DNA of 64,000 bases from Helichrysum umbraculigerum (GCA_949592205.1 CATIUR010000006.1:65840001-65904000), one strand, 5' to 3'; shown: positions 23,135 through 33,762, numbered from the stretch's first letter. The notes: generated by a model not told the origin, from the sequence alone. Made by a program: numbers and translations.

Positions 23135-23401
23135 GGCGACACTAAGATAGTGTCGCTACGGGCTTAGGCGACACTTAGTAAGTGCCGCTATATTTCTGAT
23201 TTTTGATAGTTGGGCGACACTTGAGTAGTGTCGCTACGGCGACACTTATGAATTTTGGCGTCACTAAGGGAGTGTCGCTAAGTTAAATCTGGATAAGTAA
23301 TTCAGCGACACTTAAGTAGTGTCGCTATAGGGGCGACACTAAGGCATAGCGACACTTGGATAGTGTCGCTACTACTGTTTTTGGCACACTAGCGACACTT
23401 T
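23135..23401. repeat. array of GCGACACT/AGTGTCGC short inverted repeats
   Basis: About six hairpin units of roughly 21-23 bases, such as GCGACACTAAGATAGTGTCGC and GCGACACTTAAGTAGTGTCGC: stem of about 7-9 bp, loop of about 4-5. Spacers are irregular. The homologous, larger array is at 46836-47480 in the other family A LTR. Confidence 0.85.
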
Positions 23402-24196
23402 CAATTGTTCGCCGGATTTTGAGCCAAAAACGTGTTTTCCGGCGACCGCTGGTTCCAAAACTTTTACCCAACCCTTATATGGACATTTTGGACAATTATA
23501 AACCATAAACATGTAAAAATAATCGAAAACGGAGAGTTTCGGGTTTTTGTCGGAAACTTACGCGGCGTCGAAACGAAAATCTGAAAAGATGGAAGTGTAG
23601 ATCGTTGCGTGGTGGTCGATAATCTCTAAAAATCTTGAAGATTTGATGTCGTTTGATGCTAGTTTTGTTGATTTTTTTGATGAAGGTGGTGTTTTAGTTT
23701 AGAGAGAAAATGGAAGAAAAGAGAAAGAGAAAAAGAGAAAGTGAGGAAAATGGGGTGGGGAGGTGGTGACCTCACCCCTTTTTGCAGATTTTTGTTCCTC
23801 CGTGTTTGCGCTCCGTGCGGTGTTCGTTTTCCCGATCGTTAAATCGTTAAATAATTATTTTATACGTTTAATTATACATTTAAAAATGTAAATAATTCCT
23901 TGATAAATTTTGTTGAAGTATTTTACTAAATACTTTACATTTGGGTGATAAGATTATAACTTTAGTTTGTTAAGTTTTGTTTGCGCGTTAAATCTTTAAA
24001 TCGCGTAAATTGTTAATTGTATTATACGAAATAATATGAAATATTATATAAAATAATATTTTTGAATATAATAGTGTTATCAAATAATAATATATTATTT
24101 AATAAAATCGTTCACCAACGTCCGTATTTAATTGAACCGAATTACATTCGATTTTGATTCGTACGATTTAATCAAATCGCATACTTGTATATATTC

Positions 24197-24223
24197 AACA
24201 ATATATATATATATATATATATA
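24197..24223. repeat. (TA)n microsatellite inside the solo LTR
   Basis: Alternating TA of about 27 bases. Confidence 0.9.
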
Positions 24224-24319
24224 TCAATTGATACATTAATTAGCCTAATTCAGAACTAATTACATGTATTAAAACTTGATTAGGCACTAATTTCTAGTCC
24301 TAATTTGACGGGTGTCACA

Positions 24320-24763
24320 AGAGCTGTCTCGAAAGCCTTCGATCTATATGTTAAAGGCATTACCAATCTCACCATTAGCCACAACAAACCTCCGAGAACC
24401 TATGAAACGACCACGAACCTCAAGCCTCAACGGCTTCCTAGGAGTTTTAGTACAAGTAGAATACCTTACAATGATTATGAACAGCCATCAGATAGTGCAC
24501 TTGTTAGATCTAATTCTACGGCCCCAGGTAGCAGTAGATCTACTCAAGTTAGTAACGCTGAGTTGGAAAATCACACGATACAACAACGTCGTAACAAGTT
24601 ACAATCGTATGCAGCGAGTAAAGGTGTGCCTAGAAGTTGTAGTGTTGGGATGGGGCGAATTGATGAAGATAGGGCATCTTCTTTCAAAAATGACAATCTT
24701 CTTAAAAGCAAGATCGGCATCAAGGAAAAACGCTCGATGTTTTCTAGTTTCAGGAAGTCGTAG
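24320..24763 (+). pseudogene. gene 3, 3' part
   Basis: It picks up the family reading frame at AGAGCT-GTCTCG and continues to a normal stop without frameshift: SKAFDLYVKGITNLTIS, LPRSFSTSRI, LVRSNSTA, VPRSCSVGMGRIDEDRASSF, and a final KRSMFSSFRKS tail. All three R-S-x-S modules are intact. Together with 21624-21706 the whole family protein is represented with no other lesion, so the interruption is recent. The open frame starting at 24305 lies partly in the LTR and has no natural start codon. Confidence 0.85.
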
Positions 24764-24769
24764 TTATGA

Positions 24770-25532
24770 TCTAGTTAATTTCAGTCTATTGAAGTCAATT
24801 AAAGTAGTATGCAATTTACAGAAATGTGTTGAACTGGCATCGAAAACAAAAACATGTACCAATAAGTAAATCAGAGTAAAGTTCATGTTTTATTGGTACT
24901 AATTAATATATCAACTTTCATATACATTGAGGGAGGAGTTTGCTGGCCAATGGTCATTGTCTTCAATATTGTTTCTTGATCATGTAACTGTCGTTTACAT
25001 AATTTTATTTTTTCGAGATCATTTTTAGGTAAACTAGGTCGATCAAGCGAATCTTGTATATTAATTAGTGATTATATAAACTATCAAAGGTAGCAGAATT
25101 AGCCACACCAACTAGAAAAACTACATCTAGGATAAACAATACGGAACATAACACTCTATACAATATTACTATTACTATACTATATGGACCGCGCTTAGTC
25201 ACTTGGCTTTCTGATCTTAGCCGTTCAATTTGGTTGACTTTCGATCCACACCGTCCAATACAGATTATTAAGCAGTTATAAATGTATATACAACTTAGTA
25301 CTCACGTAAGTTAGCGTAAAACAAATTTCTTAACAGTGAAAAATTGTGATAATACTATGTCTTTTTTATTCTATGTCTTTTTTAATTCTTTTCCGATGAT
25401 CGAATTAACTATGATAATGAATTGAAGGTGGTAATTTTTTTAGAGAAAATTAGTAATATATTGTCCGCATATACCACATACCAAATGCATTGCATCCCAA
25501 AAATAACATCTTTTGTTCATTTAAAAAGGTTA
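24770..25532. other. 3' flank of gene 3 and intergenic DNA
   Basis: Nothing recognised. The overlapping 185-codon frame at 24312-24869 is a shadow of the gene 3 sequence. Confidence 0.45.
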
Positions 25533-25732
25533 TTGGAGGGAACCTTTAACCCCGGATCCGTAGATCCACGGAGCCCCACCCGCAAGAGGCAACCCGTCCG
25601 GCTAAACACCTGGCCCCAGTGACCCCACACACGGAGCATAGGATTTTTTGTACTCCCAGAGGCTTGAACCCGGGTGAGGCGTGGGGATTTACGGCGGCGG
25701 TACCACTGAGGCAAAGCCCCATTGGTAAAAGT
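25533..25732 (-). mobile_element. tRNA-derived SINE, minus strand
   Basis: On the minus strand an A-box-like TTTGCCTCAGTGGTACCG (about 25694-25712) is followed by a B box CGGGTTCAAGCCTC (about 25660-25674) in a GC-rich block unlike the AT-rich surroundings. It does not fold as a complete tRNA. Ends are approximate. Confidence 0.7.
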
Positions 25733-26230
25733 ATTTAAGCCCCATCTTTTGTTCATTTAGAAGCCAAAGAAAAAGTATTTGACTCACAATCTTCAAATAT
25801 TTGGGGAAAAAGAAGATGGAGATTGGGGAGAAACCAAATTTTGGAAGAGAAAGTGCAGTGAGAGTTGTTTTGATGAGTAAAGTTTAAGAAGTAGTGAGGT
25901 TTATTGAATTTATCAAAATCGACACTTGATCAGTTTCTAAAGTCGGTGGGTATGATTCAGGGTAATGATATTTTTACCAACATTTTTTAAAAATTCATTT
26001 CAATTCGAAGTGTAATTTTCTTATGAAAAATAACATTTTTAGTTGTTTTCTTTGTTTGTGCTATGTGTTCCGAAAATTGAGATACCATTGCTACGGGTCA
26101 CTCTAAATTTTGGATCCACCACTGTTAACCATGTTCCGATGTTTCATTATCTAAAATTAGTTTGATAAGATATGTTGATATAAAAATGAACCAAAACTAT
26201 TATTGCTAGCTAATAAGGCCAATTTTATTC
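25733..26230. other. intergenic DNA
   Basis: Nothing recognisable before the copia insertion. Confidence 0.45.
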
Positions 26231-26235
26231 GTTAT

Positions 26236-26704
26236 TGTTGAATAAGGCAATCTAATTATGTGGTGCTTGTGTATATTCTTATTGTAGGTGCTTTTGTGCA
26301 GATTAAATGTTCTAGTGGTCAATATCTAATAAATGGATCTTGTAGCTGTGCTTGGTAAAGTATTGTTGCTGTTTGATGAAGTATAAAAGCTCAAGGACCA
26401 TAGTGCAATTTTTCCATTGTCACTCATTTATAAAAGGGGCTTTAACCCTTCATTCTCTGTATCAAAAAAAGGCTCCAGACTCCAAAACACACATATACGA
26501 TTTAGGTTTTCATCTTGTGATTACTGCAGAACCAATTTGTTTACAACTGTGATTGTATCATCTTGATATATCTCCAGTAGTTTGGTTGTTATTGAGTGTA
26601 AGAGGTGTAGTGAAGTTTGGTGTAAATCGTTTGGTTTGGTTAATCATTTTGTCTTTGGTGTTTGATTCGTGACGATTCAAACTATTGCTTTGTGTTTTTG
26701 TTCA
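26236..26704 (+). repeat. copia 5' LTR
   Basis: It begins TGTTGAATAAGGC and ends TTTTTGTTCA. It has a TATA-like TTATAAAAG near 26428-26437. The 66-codon open frame inside recurs in the 3' LTR and is not a gene. Confidence 0.95.
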
Positions 26705-26720
26705 TGGTATCAAAGCATAG
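26705..26720 (+). promoter_or_regulatory. copia primer-binding site
   Basis: TGGTATCAAAGC directly follows the 5' LTR. It matches the complement of the 3' end of plant initiator tRNA-Met (TGGTATCAGAGC) with one mismatch. Confidence 0.85.
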
Positions 26721-27363
26721 GGCTTGATACGTTTACCATCGGTTTCATTAAAGTCTCGAAAGAAAGGTTTCTAGGGTTTCTGGTTCTTGTTTCGAATTAG
26801 GGTTTGGAACTTAAGACGTAGATCTTGGGGAACAAGCTTTGATTCTTGGTTTGTTCAGGACCGATCTTGGTTTTCCGATAATTGATTTAGGGTTTTCTGT
26901 AACCCTAAATTGTTTGCGAAGATTTGGGGGTTTTATCTCAACCTTCGTGTTTGATTCTTGCGGTTCCAGAGTTGATTGAAGATCTTCCGCTGTGAATATT
27001 CATTTTACTCTTCTTGCTTATTGCTCGGAGTACTCTATGAGACGTTCCATATTCTCTCTTCATTATACTGATCTGTGATTACTTGATTATTTGCTTTATC
27101 TGTTGGAAATTGCTATACGTGTTATATTTACTGTCATATTGCGTGTGATTTACCTAGGTTGTGCCCAACTCTTGACCTTGGCTCTTAAGAGCCATAAGGA
27201 AACCTGATCAAGCACAAGGTTCTTTAGGTTATTGTTAGTTGATTTTATTTTTGTGTGTGATTGTGCACAAGTTTGTTGTCAAAGTTGTGCTTATTTGCTT
27301 GCTTGGTATATTTTGTGATTATAATTTAAAACCAATATACTATATTAAGTGAACAATTTTGAA

Positions 27364-29082
27364 ATGACTAAAGAGGGTGAAAAACCTAGTGGTTCAGAAA
27401 TTATTGATGATGGTGTTACTATGATAAGTAAGCTTGATTTTGGTAATCCACTATATTTGCATGCTAGTGATATCAGTAGCGCACCATTAATAAACTTTAA
27501 GTTAAAAGGAACTGAAAACTACAAATCATGGGCATGTGCAATGGAACTTGCTTTACAAACTAAGAATAAAATGGGATTTATAGATGGTTCTTTTGAAAAA
27601 TCATTAACTGATGAGGTATTGGCAAATCAATGGGAAAGATGTAATGCAATGGTCCTTTCTTGGATACTAGGGTCAATTTCTGATGAATTGTACCATGGTC
27701 AAATTTATTCAAAAATTGCATCTAATGTATGGGATGAATTAAAAGAAACATATGATAAGGTGGATGGATCTGTGGTCTTTAACTTGCATCAAAAAATAAA
27801 CTCTCTAACTCAAAGTGGGGCCTCGGTTTCTGATTATTATCATAAATTGAACTCGCTTTGGAAACAATATGATATTATGCTTAAATTACCTGCTTGCACT
27901 TGTACAGCAGCCAAAAATTTTCAAGATCATACAAGTTTATTGAAGTTAATGCAGTTTTTAATGGGATTGGATGATGTATATCAACCAATAAGAAGTAATA
28001 TATTAACTAGAGATCCATTACCATCTGTCAAAACCGCTTTTTCAATAATATCCAGAGAGGAATCTCATAGGGGAACTCACTCTAATGACAAAAAGACTTC
28101 CGGTGAAACTTCTGCATTTTTCTCAAATTCTTTTAAACCAAGAGGTTCGGTTCATAATAAAGAGCTAAAATGCACCAAATGTAATAGAACTGGACACACC
28201 ATAGAAAGATGTTTTGAAATTGTTGGTTACCCACCAAAAAATAACAATTTGAAGTGTACCAAATGTGGGATGACAAATCATACCGTTGATAAATGTTTTG
28301 AAGTGGTTGGGTATCCACCCGGGTTTAAGAAAAAGACTTCAAATCAGTCTGGGGTGTTTAAGGGGTCTTCAAATAATGTTTTTAGTGAGAATGCAGGAAC
28401 AACCAGTTCTGGACAAGTTTCTCTCACAAGTGACCAGTTGTCTAGGCTGTTAAGTTTGTTGGATGATAAATCTGTCCCAAAACCTGTTCATTCCAATATG
28501 GCAGGTGAATTTTATAACTTTAATATATTCTTTAATGAAAATATTGATAAATTTTTTGTTTCACATAATGCCAACAATCAAGAAAATGTTAATCATGGTT
28601 GGATAATTGATTCAGGAGCTAGTCAACACATGACCAACTCTGATAGAAATCTAGAAAGTGTAGTTGATGTATCTTATTTAGATCTTTCTGTTAAACATCC
28701 AAATGGAACGAAAGCTAAAATTTGTAAAATTGGTAACCTAAGATTAACAAATCAGGTCATGTTGTATGATGTTCTAATAATTCCTGAATATTGTGTTAGC
28801 TTATTATCTGTTTATTGTATGGCTAGAGATAGCAAGTTATATGTTGGTTTTAATGAGTCTGCATGTTACATTCAGGATTTGATTTCAAAGAAAGTTCTGG
28901 GGACTGGTAGTCAAAGTGATGGTCTGTATTTGTTCAATAGTGATCCTAAAGGTACAAAGCCTTTTAGTGACACTATTAAATCTTGTTTCTTGTCTAGAGT
29001 TTTATGGCATAATAGACTTGGTCACCCCGCAAACCAAGTTTTGCATGTTTTGAAATCAAGTTTACCATTCAAATGCTTCTGA
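27364..29082 (+). CDS. copia gag-protease region, up to the frameshift
   Basis: The frame is open from a GTG at 27349; the first ATG is at 27364. The N-terminal gag domain has LINFKLKGTENYKSW, typical of copia gag. Two CX2CX4HX4C zinc knuckles follow (about residues 269-282 and 297-310), each with CFE-x-VGYPP after it, an internal duplication. The protease active site WIIDSGASQHMTNS is near residue 416. The start of the GAG-pre-integrase domain, LWHNRLGHP, is near residue 548. The frame ends at TGA 29080-29082, within the zinc-binding region of the integrase. The continuing frame is +1 relative, so an insertion of one base (or a loss of two) lies within 29054-29079. It would form the virus-like particle and mature the polyprotein. 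Confidence 0.93.
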   Translation: MTKEGEKPSGSEIIDDGVTMISKLDFGNPLYLHASDISSAPLINFKLKGTENYKSWACAMELALQTKNKMGFIDGSFEKSLTDEVLANQWERCNAMVLSWILGSISDELYHGQIYSKIASNVWDELKETYDKVDGSVVFNLHQKINSLTQSGASVSDYYHKLNSLWKQYDIMLKLPACTCTAAKNFQDHTSLLKLMQFLMGLDDVYQPIRSNILTRDPLPSVKTAFSIISREESHRGTHSNDKKTSGETSAFFSNSFKPRGSVHNKELKCTKCNRTGHTIERCFEIVGYPPKNNNLKCTKCGMTNHTVDKCFEVVGYPPGFKKKTSNQSGVFKGSSNNVFSENAGTTSSGQVSLTSDQLSRLLSLLDDKSVPKPVHSNMAGEFYNFNIFFNENIDKFFVSHNANNQENVNHGWIIDSGASQHMTNSDRNLESVVDVSYLDLSVKHPNGTKAKICKIGNLRLTNQVMLYDVLIIPEYCVSLLSVYCMARDSKLYVGFNESACYIQDLISKKVLGTGSQSDGLYLFNSDPKGTKPFSDTIKSCFLSRVLWHNRLGHPANQVLHVLKSSLPFKCF

Positions 29083-29164
29083 TCCTTGTGAAGTTTGCCA
29101 TAAGGCAAAACAAACAAGGGAACCCTTTCCATTAAGTGAACATAAATCCACTAATCTTGGGGAG

Positions 29165-31831
29165 TTGGTTCATTTAGATGTTTGGGGTCCATATAGGGTC
29201 CAAAGTAGAGAAGGTTTTAGGTTTTTCTTAACTATCGTTGATGACTTTACAAGAGCTGTTTGGGTGTTCTTATTAAAAACAAAAGATGAAGTTTATGATA
29301 ATATTGTGATTTTTTATAATTTGGTTAAAACCCAATTTGGAAAAACAGTTAAAACATTTAGAAGTGACAATGGAACTGAATTCATAAATCATAAAATGTC
29401 TTCTTTTGTACAACAAAATGGAATAATCCATCAGACCTCTTGTGTTCATACCCCCCAACAAAATGGGATTGTTGAGAGGAAACATAAGCATTTGCTCAAT
29501 GTAGCAAGAGCTCTCATGTTTCAAGGGGGGATTCCCTTAAATATGTGGAGTGAATGTATTCTAACTGCTGTTTATATAATCAACAGGTTGCCCTCCTCTG
29601 TGTTACATGGTAAATGTCCCTTTGAGTTGGTGTATGGAAATAAACCAAGTCTTTCCCACTTAAGAGTCTTTGGTTGTCTCGTTTTTGCAACTATTTTGAG
29701 TAATAATGATAAGTTTTCCAGCAGATCTGAAAAATGTGTTTTATTGGGATATTCCACTGTTAAAAAAGGGTATAAGCTATATAGTCTTGATCAAAAGGTT
29801 GTTTTCTATTCAAGAGATGTGAAGTTTTATGAAAGTGTTTTTCCCTTTAAATTAAAGTTGAAAGATCAAGATTATAATTTGCCAAATGAAAGTATTAATC
29901 ATTTAAACTTTTTTGATAATGATTTTAATGACAGCCAAAGTACTCCCAATGATGAAGGGAAAGACAATACACAAGGAGATGGCAATGATGATCCAATTGC
30001 AGATAGTTCAAATGAGCATACTGTAGATGGTGAATCATCTGCAACTCCTAATGGTGAAAATCTTATCCCTGAGGGCAATTTAAATACAAATACAGAATTG
30101 AATACACCAACTGTTGACTCTACCATTAACCCAAGGAGGTCAACTAGAGAGTCTGTCATGCCAAAGAAACTTAATGAATTTGTTGTGGAAGGAAAAGTTA
30201 AGTATGGTGTTGAAAGATATGTTAACTATTCAAAACTTTCAAGTGAAAATTTCTGCTTTACATCATCTTTAAACAAAACTGTTGAGCCCAACACCTATTG
30301 GGAAGCTTGTAAAAATCAAAATTGGATAAATGCAATGAACTCTGAAATGGAGGCATTGTATAGAAATGGTACTTGGGAACTTACAGAGTTACCTAAGGAT
30401 AGGAAACCAATAGGGTGTAAATGGGTGTATAAAATAAAATATAAATCAACGGGGGAAATAGATAGATATAAAGCTCGATTAGTGGCTAAAGGATATAATC
30501 AAAGAGAAGGAATTGATTTTGACGAAACTTTTAGTCCTGTTGTTAAAATGGCCACTGTTAGATGTATGATTAATATTGCTGTTCAGAATGGGTGGGATTT
30601 ATATCAACTAGATATAAATAATGCCTTTCTGTATGGAGATCTTGATGAGGATGTCTACATGACATTACCATTGGGATACTTTAATGAGTCTGATAATAGA
30701 GTATGCAAATTAAAAAAATCTTTATATGGCTTAAAACAAGCTCCAAGAAAGTGGAATGAAAAATTGACTTCTGCTTTATTGGAAAATGGATTTGAACAAA
30801 GCAAAAATGATTATTCCTTGTATACGAAATCTGTTGATGGTTTGTTTATAGCTATGTTGGTTTATGTGGATGACATTGTCATTACAGGAAATAATGTTGA
30901 TGAAATTAAAAAATTCAAGTCTTTTTTAAGCTCAAAATTTCTTATTAAAGACTTAGGAAAATTGAAGTATTTCTTAGGCATTGAGGTTTTGAAAAATGGT
31001 GATGATATTTGTTTGTCACAAAGAAAGTATTGCTTGGAATTATTGCATGAGTTTGGCTTGCTTGCTTGTAAACCAAATCAAACTCCCATTGATCCTAACT
31101 TGACTCTTTGTGATAATGCTAGTAATAATAATGGTGATAATCCTCTGTCTGATATGAGTGTGTATCAAAAGTTAGTTGGTAAGCTTATTTATTTAACTTT
31201 GACAAGACCAGATATCTCTTACTCTGTTCACGTACTTAGTCAATTCATGCACTCTCCAATGGAATCACATCTACAGCAGGCATTTAGAGTTTTAAAATAC
31301 CTCAAGGGTTCTCCCGGTAAAGGTATTTGTATCACTAAAGGTAATGGTTTACATTTAAACGCTTTTGTTGATTCTGATTGGGGTAAGACTGTAATGGGTA
31401 GAAAATCTGTTACAGGGTTCTGTTTGTTCTTGAATGGGTCTTTATTATCTTGGAAAAGCAAGAAACAATCTACAATCTCCAGATCATCTGCGGAAGCAGA
31501 ATATAGAACTTTGGCAGATGTAACTTGTGAGATTATATGGGTTTTAAAAATTTTGAATGAGTTTGGTTATCAAAATTTAATGCCTGTAAAGGTTTTTGTT
31601 GACAATAAGGCTGCAATCAAAATTGCTGCTAATCCCGTCTTTCATGAAAAAACGAAACACTTTGAAATTGATTTACATTTTGTAAGGGAAAAAATAACAA
31701 ATGGTGTTATACAAACAGAAAAAGTTGATTCTGCTATTAACATAGCAGACATCTTTACTAAGGGTTTAAGTGGTGTTCAACATCAGTTGTTATGTGACAA
31801 AATGGGTTTAATAAACTTGTTTCATAATTAG
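29165..31831 (+). CDS. copia integrase, reverse transcriptase and RNase H region
   Basis: Continuation of the polyprotein in the +1 frame; it is open from about 29054 and has no start codon of its own at 29165. Integrase: acidic triad in VHLDVWG, RSDNGTEF and NGIVERKH. Reverse transcriptase: WVYKIKYKSTGEIDRYKARL, then QLDINNAFLYGDL, and the catalytic YVDD at about 30862-30873. RNase H: FVDSDWGKT, SSAEAEYRTL, VDNKAAIKIA. Ends LINLFHN, 12 bases before the 3' LTR. Apart from the frameshift before it I see no internal stop. Confidence 0.93.
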   Translation: MVHLDVWGPYRVQSREGFRFFLTIVDDFTRAVWVFLLKTKDEVYDNIVIFYNLVKTQFGKTVKTFRSDNGTEFINHKMSSFVQQNGIIHQTSCVHTPQQNGIVERKHKHLLNVARALMFQGGIPLNMWSECILTAVYIINRLPSSVLHGKCPFELVYGNKPSLSHLRVFGCLVFATILSNNDKFSSRSEKCVLLGYSTVKKGYKLYSLDQKVVFYSRDVKFYESVFPFKLKLKDQDYNLPNESINHLNFFDNDFNDSQSTPNDEGKDNTQGDGNDDPIADSSNEHTVDGESSATPNGENLIPEGNLNTNTELNTPTVDSTINPRRSTRESVMPKKLNEFVVEGKVKYGVERYVNYSKLSSENFCFTSSLNKTVEPNTYWEACKNQNWINAMNSEMEALYRNGTWELTELPKDRKPIGCKWVYKIKYKSTGEIDRYKARLVAKGYNQREGIDFDETFSPVVKMATVRCMINIAVQNGWDLYQLDINNAFLYGDLDEDVYMTLPLGYFNESDNRVCKLKKSLYGLKQAPRKWNEKLTSALLENGFEQSKNDYSLYTKSVDGLFIAMLVYVDDIVITGNNVDEIKKFKSFLSSKFLIKDLGKLKYFLGIEVLKNGDDICLSQRKYCLELLHEFGLLACKPNQTPIDPNLTLCDNASNNNGDNPLSDMSVYQKLVGKLIYLTLTRPDISYSVHVLSQFMHSPMESHLQQAFRVLKYLKGSPGKGICITKGNGLHLNAFVDSDWGKTVMGRKSVTGFCLFLNGSLLSWKSKKQSTISRSSAEAEYRTLADVTCEIIWVLKILNEFGYQNLMPVKVFVDNKAAIKIAANPVFHEKTKHFEIDLHFVREKITNGVIQTEKVDSAINIADIFTKGLSGVQHQLLCDKMGLINLFHN

Positions 31832-31843
31832 ATTGTGGGGAGG
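31832..31843 (+). promoter_or_regulatory. copia polypurine tract
   Basis: ATTGTGGGGAGG lies immediately before the 3' LTR, the plus-strand primer site. Confidence 0.8.
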
Positions 31844-32312
31844 TGTTGAATAAGGCAATCTAATTATGTGGTGCTTGTGTATATTCTTATTGTAGGTGCT
31901 TTTGTGCAGATTAAATGTTCTAGTGGTCAATATCTAATAAATGGATCTTGTAGCTATGCTTGGTAAAGTATTGTTGCTGTTTGATGAAGTATAGAAGCTC
32001 AAGGACCATAGTGCAATTTTTCCATTGTCACTCATTTATAAAAGGGGCTTTAACCCTTCATTCTCTGTATCAAAAAAAGGCTCCAGACTCCAAAACACAC
32101 ATATACGATTTAGGTTTTCATCTTGTGATTACTGCAGAACCAATTTGTTTACAACTGTGATTGTATCATCTTGATATATCTCCAGTAGTTTGGTTGTTAT
32201 TGAGTGTAAGAGGTGTAGTGAAGTTTGGTGTAAATCGTTTGGTTTGGTTAATCATTTTGTCTTTGGTGTTTGATTCGTGACGATTCAAACTATTGCTTTG
32301 TGTTTTTGTTCA
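31844..32312 (+). repeat. copia 3' LTR
   Basis: Same length (469 bp) as the 5' LTR. The differences I found are GTAGCTATGC for GTAGCTGTGC and GTATAGAAG for GTATAAAAG. Confidence 0.95.
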
Positions 32313-32401
32313 GTTATCGAGTCGATTGTCATTTTGATAAGTATTCTGAAATTTTCTACTGTTGACAACGGTTAAGAACTTAATTAGGATCGTAATGTTA
32401 C

Positions 32402-32407
<6 letters not shown>

Positions 32408-32467
<60 letters not shown>
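32408..32467. repeat. (TA)n microsatellite
   Basis: About 30 TA units. The element at 32468 begins exactly at its right edge. Confidence 0.95.
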
Positions 32468-32469
<2 letters not shown>

Positions 32470-33034
32470 TAGTGATCAAGAGGGAAGTGTCTTTTTGGGG
32501 GGAAGGGGGGAAGCGTTAGTACGCATCAGGAAGCATATTACAATTATCAATCAAAACGTCAACAAAAAAATTATTTTTATCGGTAAATAGTAATCAAAAT
32601 CGATGCTATAAAGAATATTTTAACGAATGAATTTCATTTTTAAGTCATAACATTAATTGATGAATATTTATTTAATTAATTGTTAAGATGCAGAGTGATG
32701 CATATTAACTAAGATGCATCGTGATGCATCATAAAACTTCACATTATTTGAAAAATATTTTTATTGTTAAGATGTATCACAATGCAGATTAACTAATATG
32801 CACCGCGATGCATCTTAACGGATTTGGATCAAATATTCATAAATCGATACTATAACTTGAAGAAAAAAATTTATCAAGGAAGCTTAACATTTATAACATC
32901 GATTCTGATTAACATTTACTAAATTTCAGTTTGCTTTTTTCGAGATTAGTATAGGTGAAGGTAATATGCTTCCTGATGCGTACTAACGCTTCCCTCTTCC
33001 CTCAAAAAATGGACTTCCCTCTGGATCATGCCAC
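32468..33034. mobile_element. non-autonomous TIR element in a TA microsatellite (copy 2)
   Basis: Begins GGTAGTGATCAAGAGGGAAG and ends CTTCCCTCTGGATCATGCCAC, followed by TA repeats (33035-33061). It is a close copy of 6629-7180, with the same internal palindromes around CACCGCGATGCAT. Confidence 0.82.
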
Positions 33035-33065
<31 letters not shown>

Positions 33066-33322
33066 GTTGAATTTATATTTTATGGTGTAAAATTTAACAA
33101 AATATTCCCATCGATCCGCATCCATTAATCGGATGTTCGGCGTGTCGCTTATCATATTACAACATACGGAGTATTAGTCGTATAATAAGTTGATGTTCTA
33201 GTAACGACGTACTAATTAAAAAGCCTAGACAATGTTTAATTTATCTCAAAGATGAAATTACAGTTATTAAAAAACATAAGGATAAAAATAAGAATAAGAA
33301 TATGGTCAATTAATAAAATGTG

Positions 33323-33604
33323 GAGTAAATTTCATTAACGGTCCCTACGGTTTACATTGATTTACGAAAACAGTTCTTGTTACTCTTTTTTCAACGTTTT
33401 TTGTCCAATAACTTTGGTTTTGCTCGCAAATGGTCCCTTAAATCCAAAGTTAGATGGAGGGACCATTTACGAGCAAAAATCCAAAGTTAATGGACCATTT
33501 GAGAGAAAATCCAAAGTTATTGGACCGAAAACGTTGAAAAAAGAATACATGGACTGTTTTCATGAATCAATGTAAATCACATAGACCATTTATGAAATTT
33601 ACTC
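33323..33604. mobile_element. fold-back Mutator-like MITE upstream of gene 4
   Basis: Inverted ends GAGTAAATTTCAT and ATGAAATTTACTC, with inverse matches running through the body (TGGTCC and GGACCA words and the CAACGTTTTTTGTCCAATAA region). A perfect 9-bp duplication TAAAATGTG lies at 33314-33322 and 33605-33613, the Mutator-like size. It ends about 160 bp before the TATA-like region of gene 4. Confidence 0.88.
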
Positions 33605-33762
33605 TAAAATGTGATAACAAACATGAGGAACTTATACTAATACGAGTATTATTTTTTGTACATATATAGCAAAGTATGAGACTATTAAATTAAGAACCCA
33701 GCTCACAAAGAAGGAGATATATATCAACAACTCCGACTTTACCAGTTCACCATCACCATTTC

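Larger units (their letters stand above)
21707..24319 (-). mobile_element. family A solo LTR inserted in gene 3
   Basis: It starts TGTAACACCCCCAAATTT, ends GGGTGTCACA, and is flanked by a perfect 5-bp duplication AGAGC (21702-21706 and 24320-24324). These are the TG...CA termini and 5-bp duplication of an LTR retrotransposon. Its left end is the reverse complement of the right end of 45828-51137, so it lies on the minus strand. It has no primer-binding site, polypurine tract or protein domains. Length 2613 bp. It contains the short inverted-repeat array described at 23135-23401. The open frames inside (22164-22373, 22793-23104) have no known domain. Confidence 0.88.
26231..32317 (+). mobile_element. 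full-length Ty1/copia LTR retrotransposon with target duplication
   Basis: Two 469-bp LTRs (26236-26704, 31844-32312) flanked by a perfect 5-bp duplication GTTAT (26231-26235, 32313-32317). Order inside: primer-binding site, leader, gag with two zinc knuckles, protease, integrase, reverse transcriptase, RNase H, polypurine tract. Integrase before reverse transcriptase marks it as copia. The LTRs differ at only two positions by my reading, so the insertion is young. One frameshift separates the gag-protease frame from the integrase-RT frame, so this copy is probably not autonomous. Confidence 0.95.

Noticed and set aside
21707..24319. Insertion in gene 3 as a Mutator element, because AAGAGCTGT occurs on both sides
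   Set aside because: The second occurrence includes bases that belong to the TG terminus; TG...CA ends plus 5-bp AGAGC fit an LTR better, and two other copies show the same ends.
24312..24869. 185-codon frame overlapping gene 3
   Set aside because: Out-of-frame shadow of the family gene; the family motifs are in the 24305-24763 frame.
26352..26552. 66-codon frame also at 31960-32160
   Set aside because: Present in both copia LTRs; contains the LTR promoter region, no coding evidence.
32402..32590. 62-codon frame of alternating Y and I
   Set aside because: It translates the (TA)n microsatellite.
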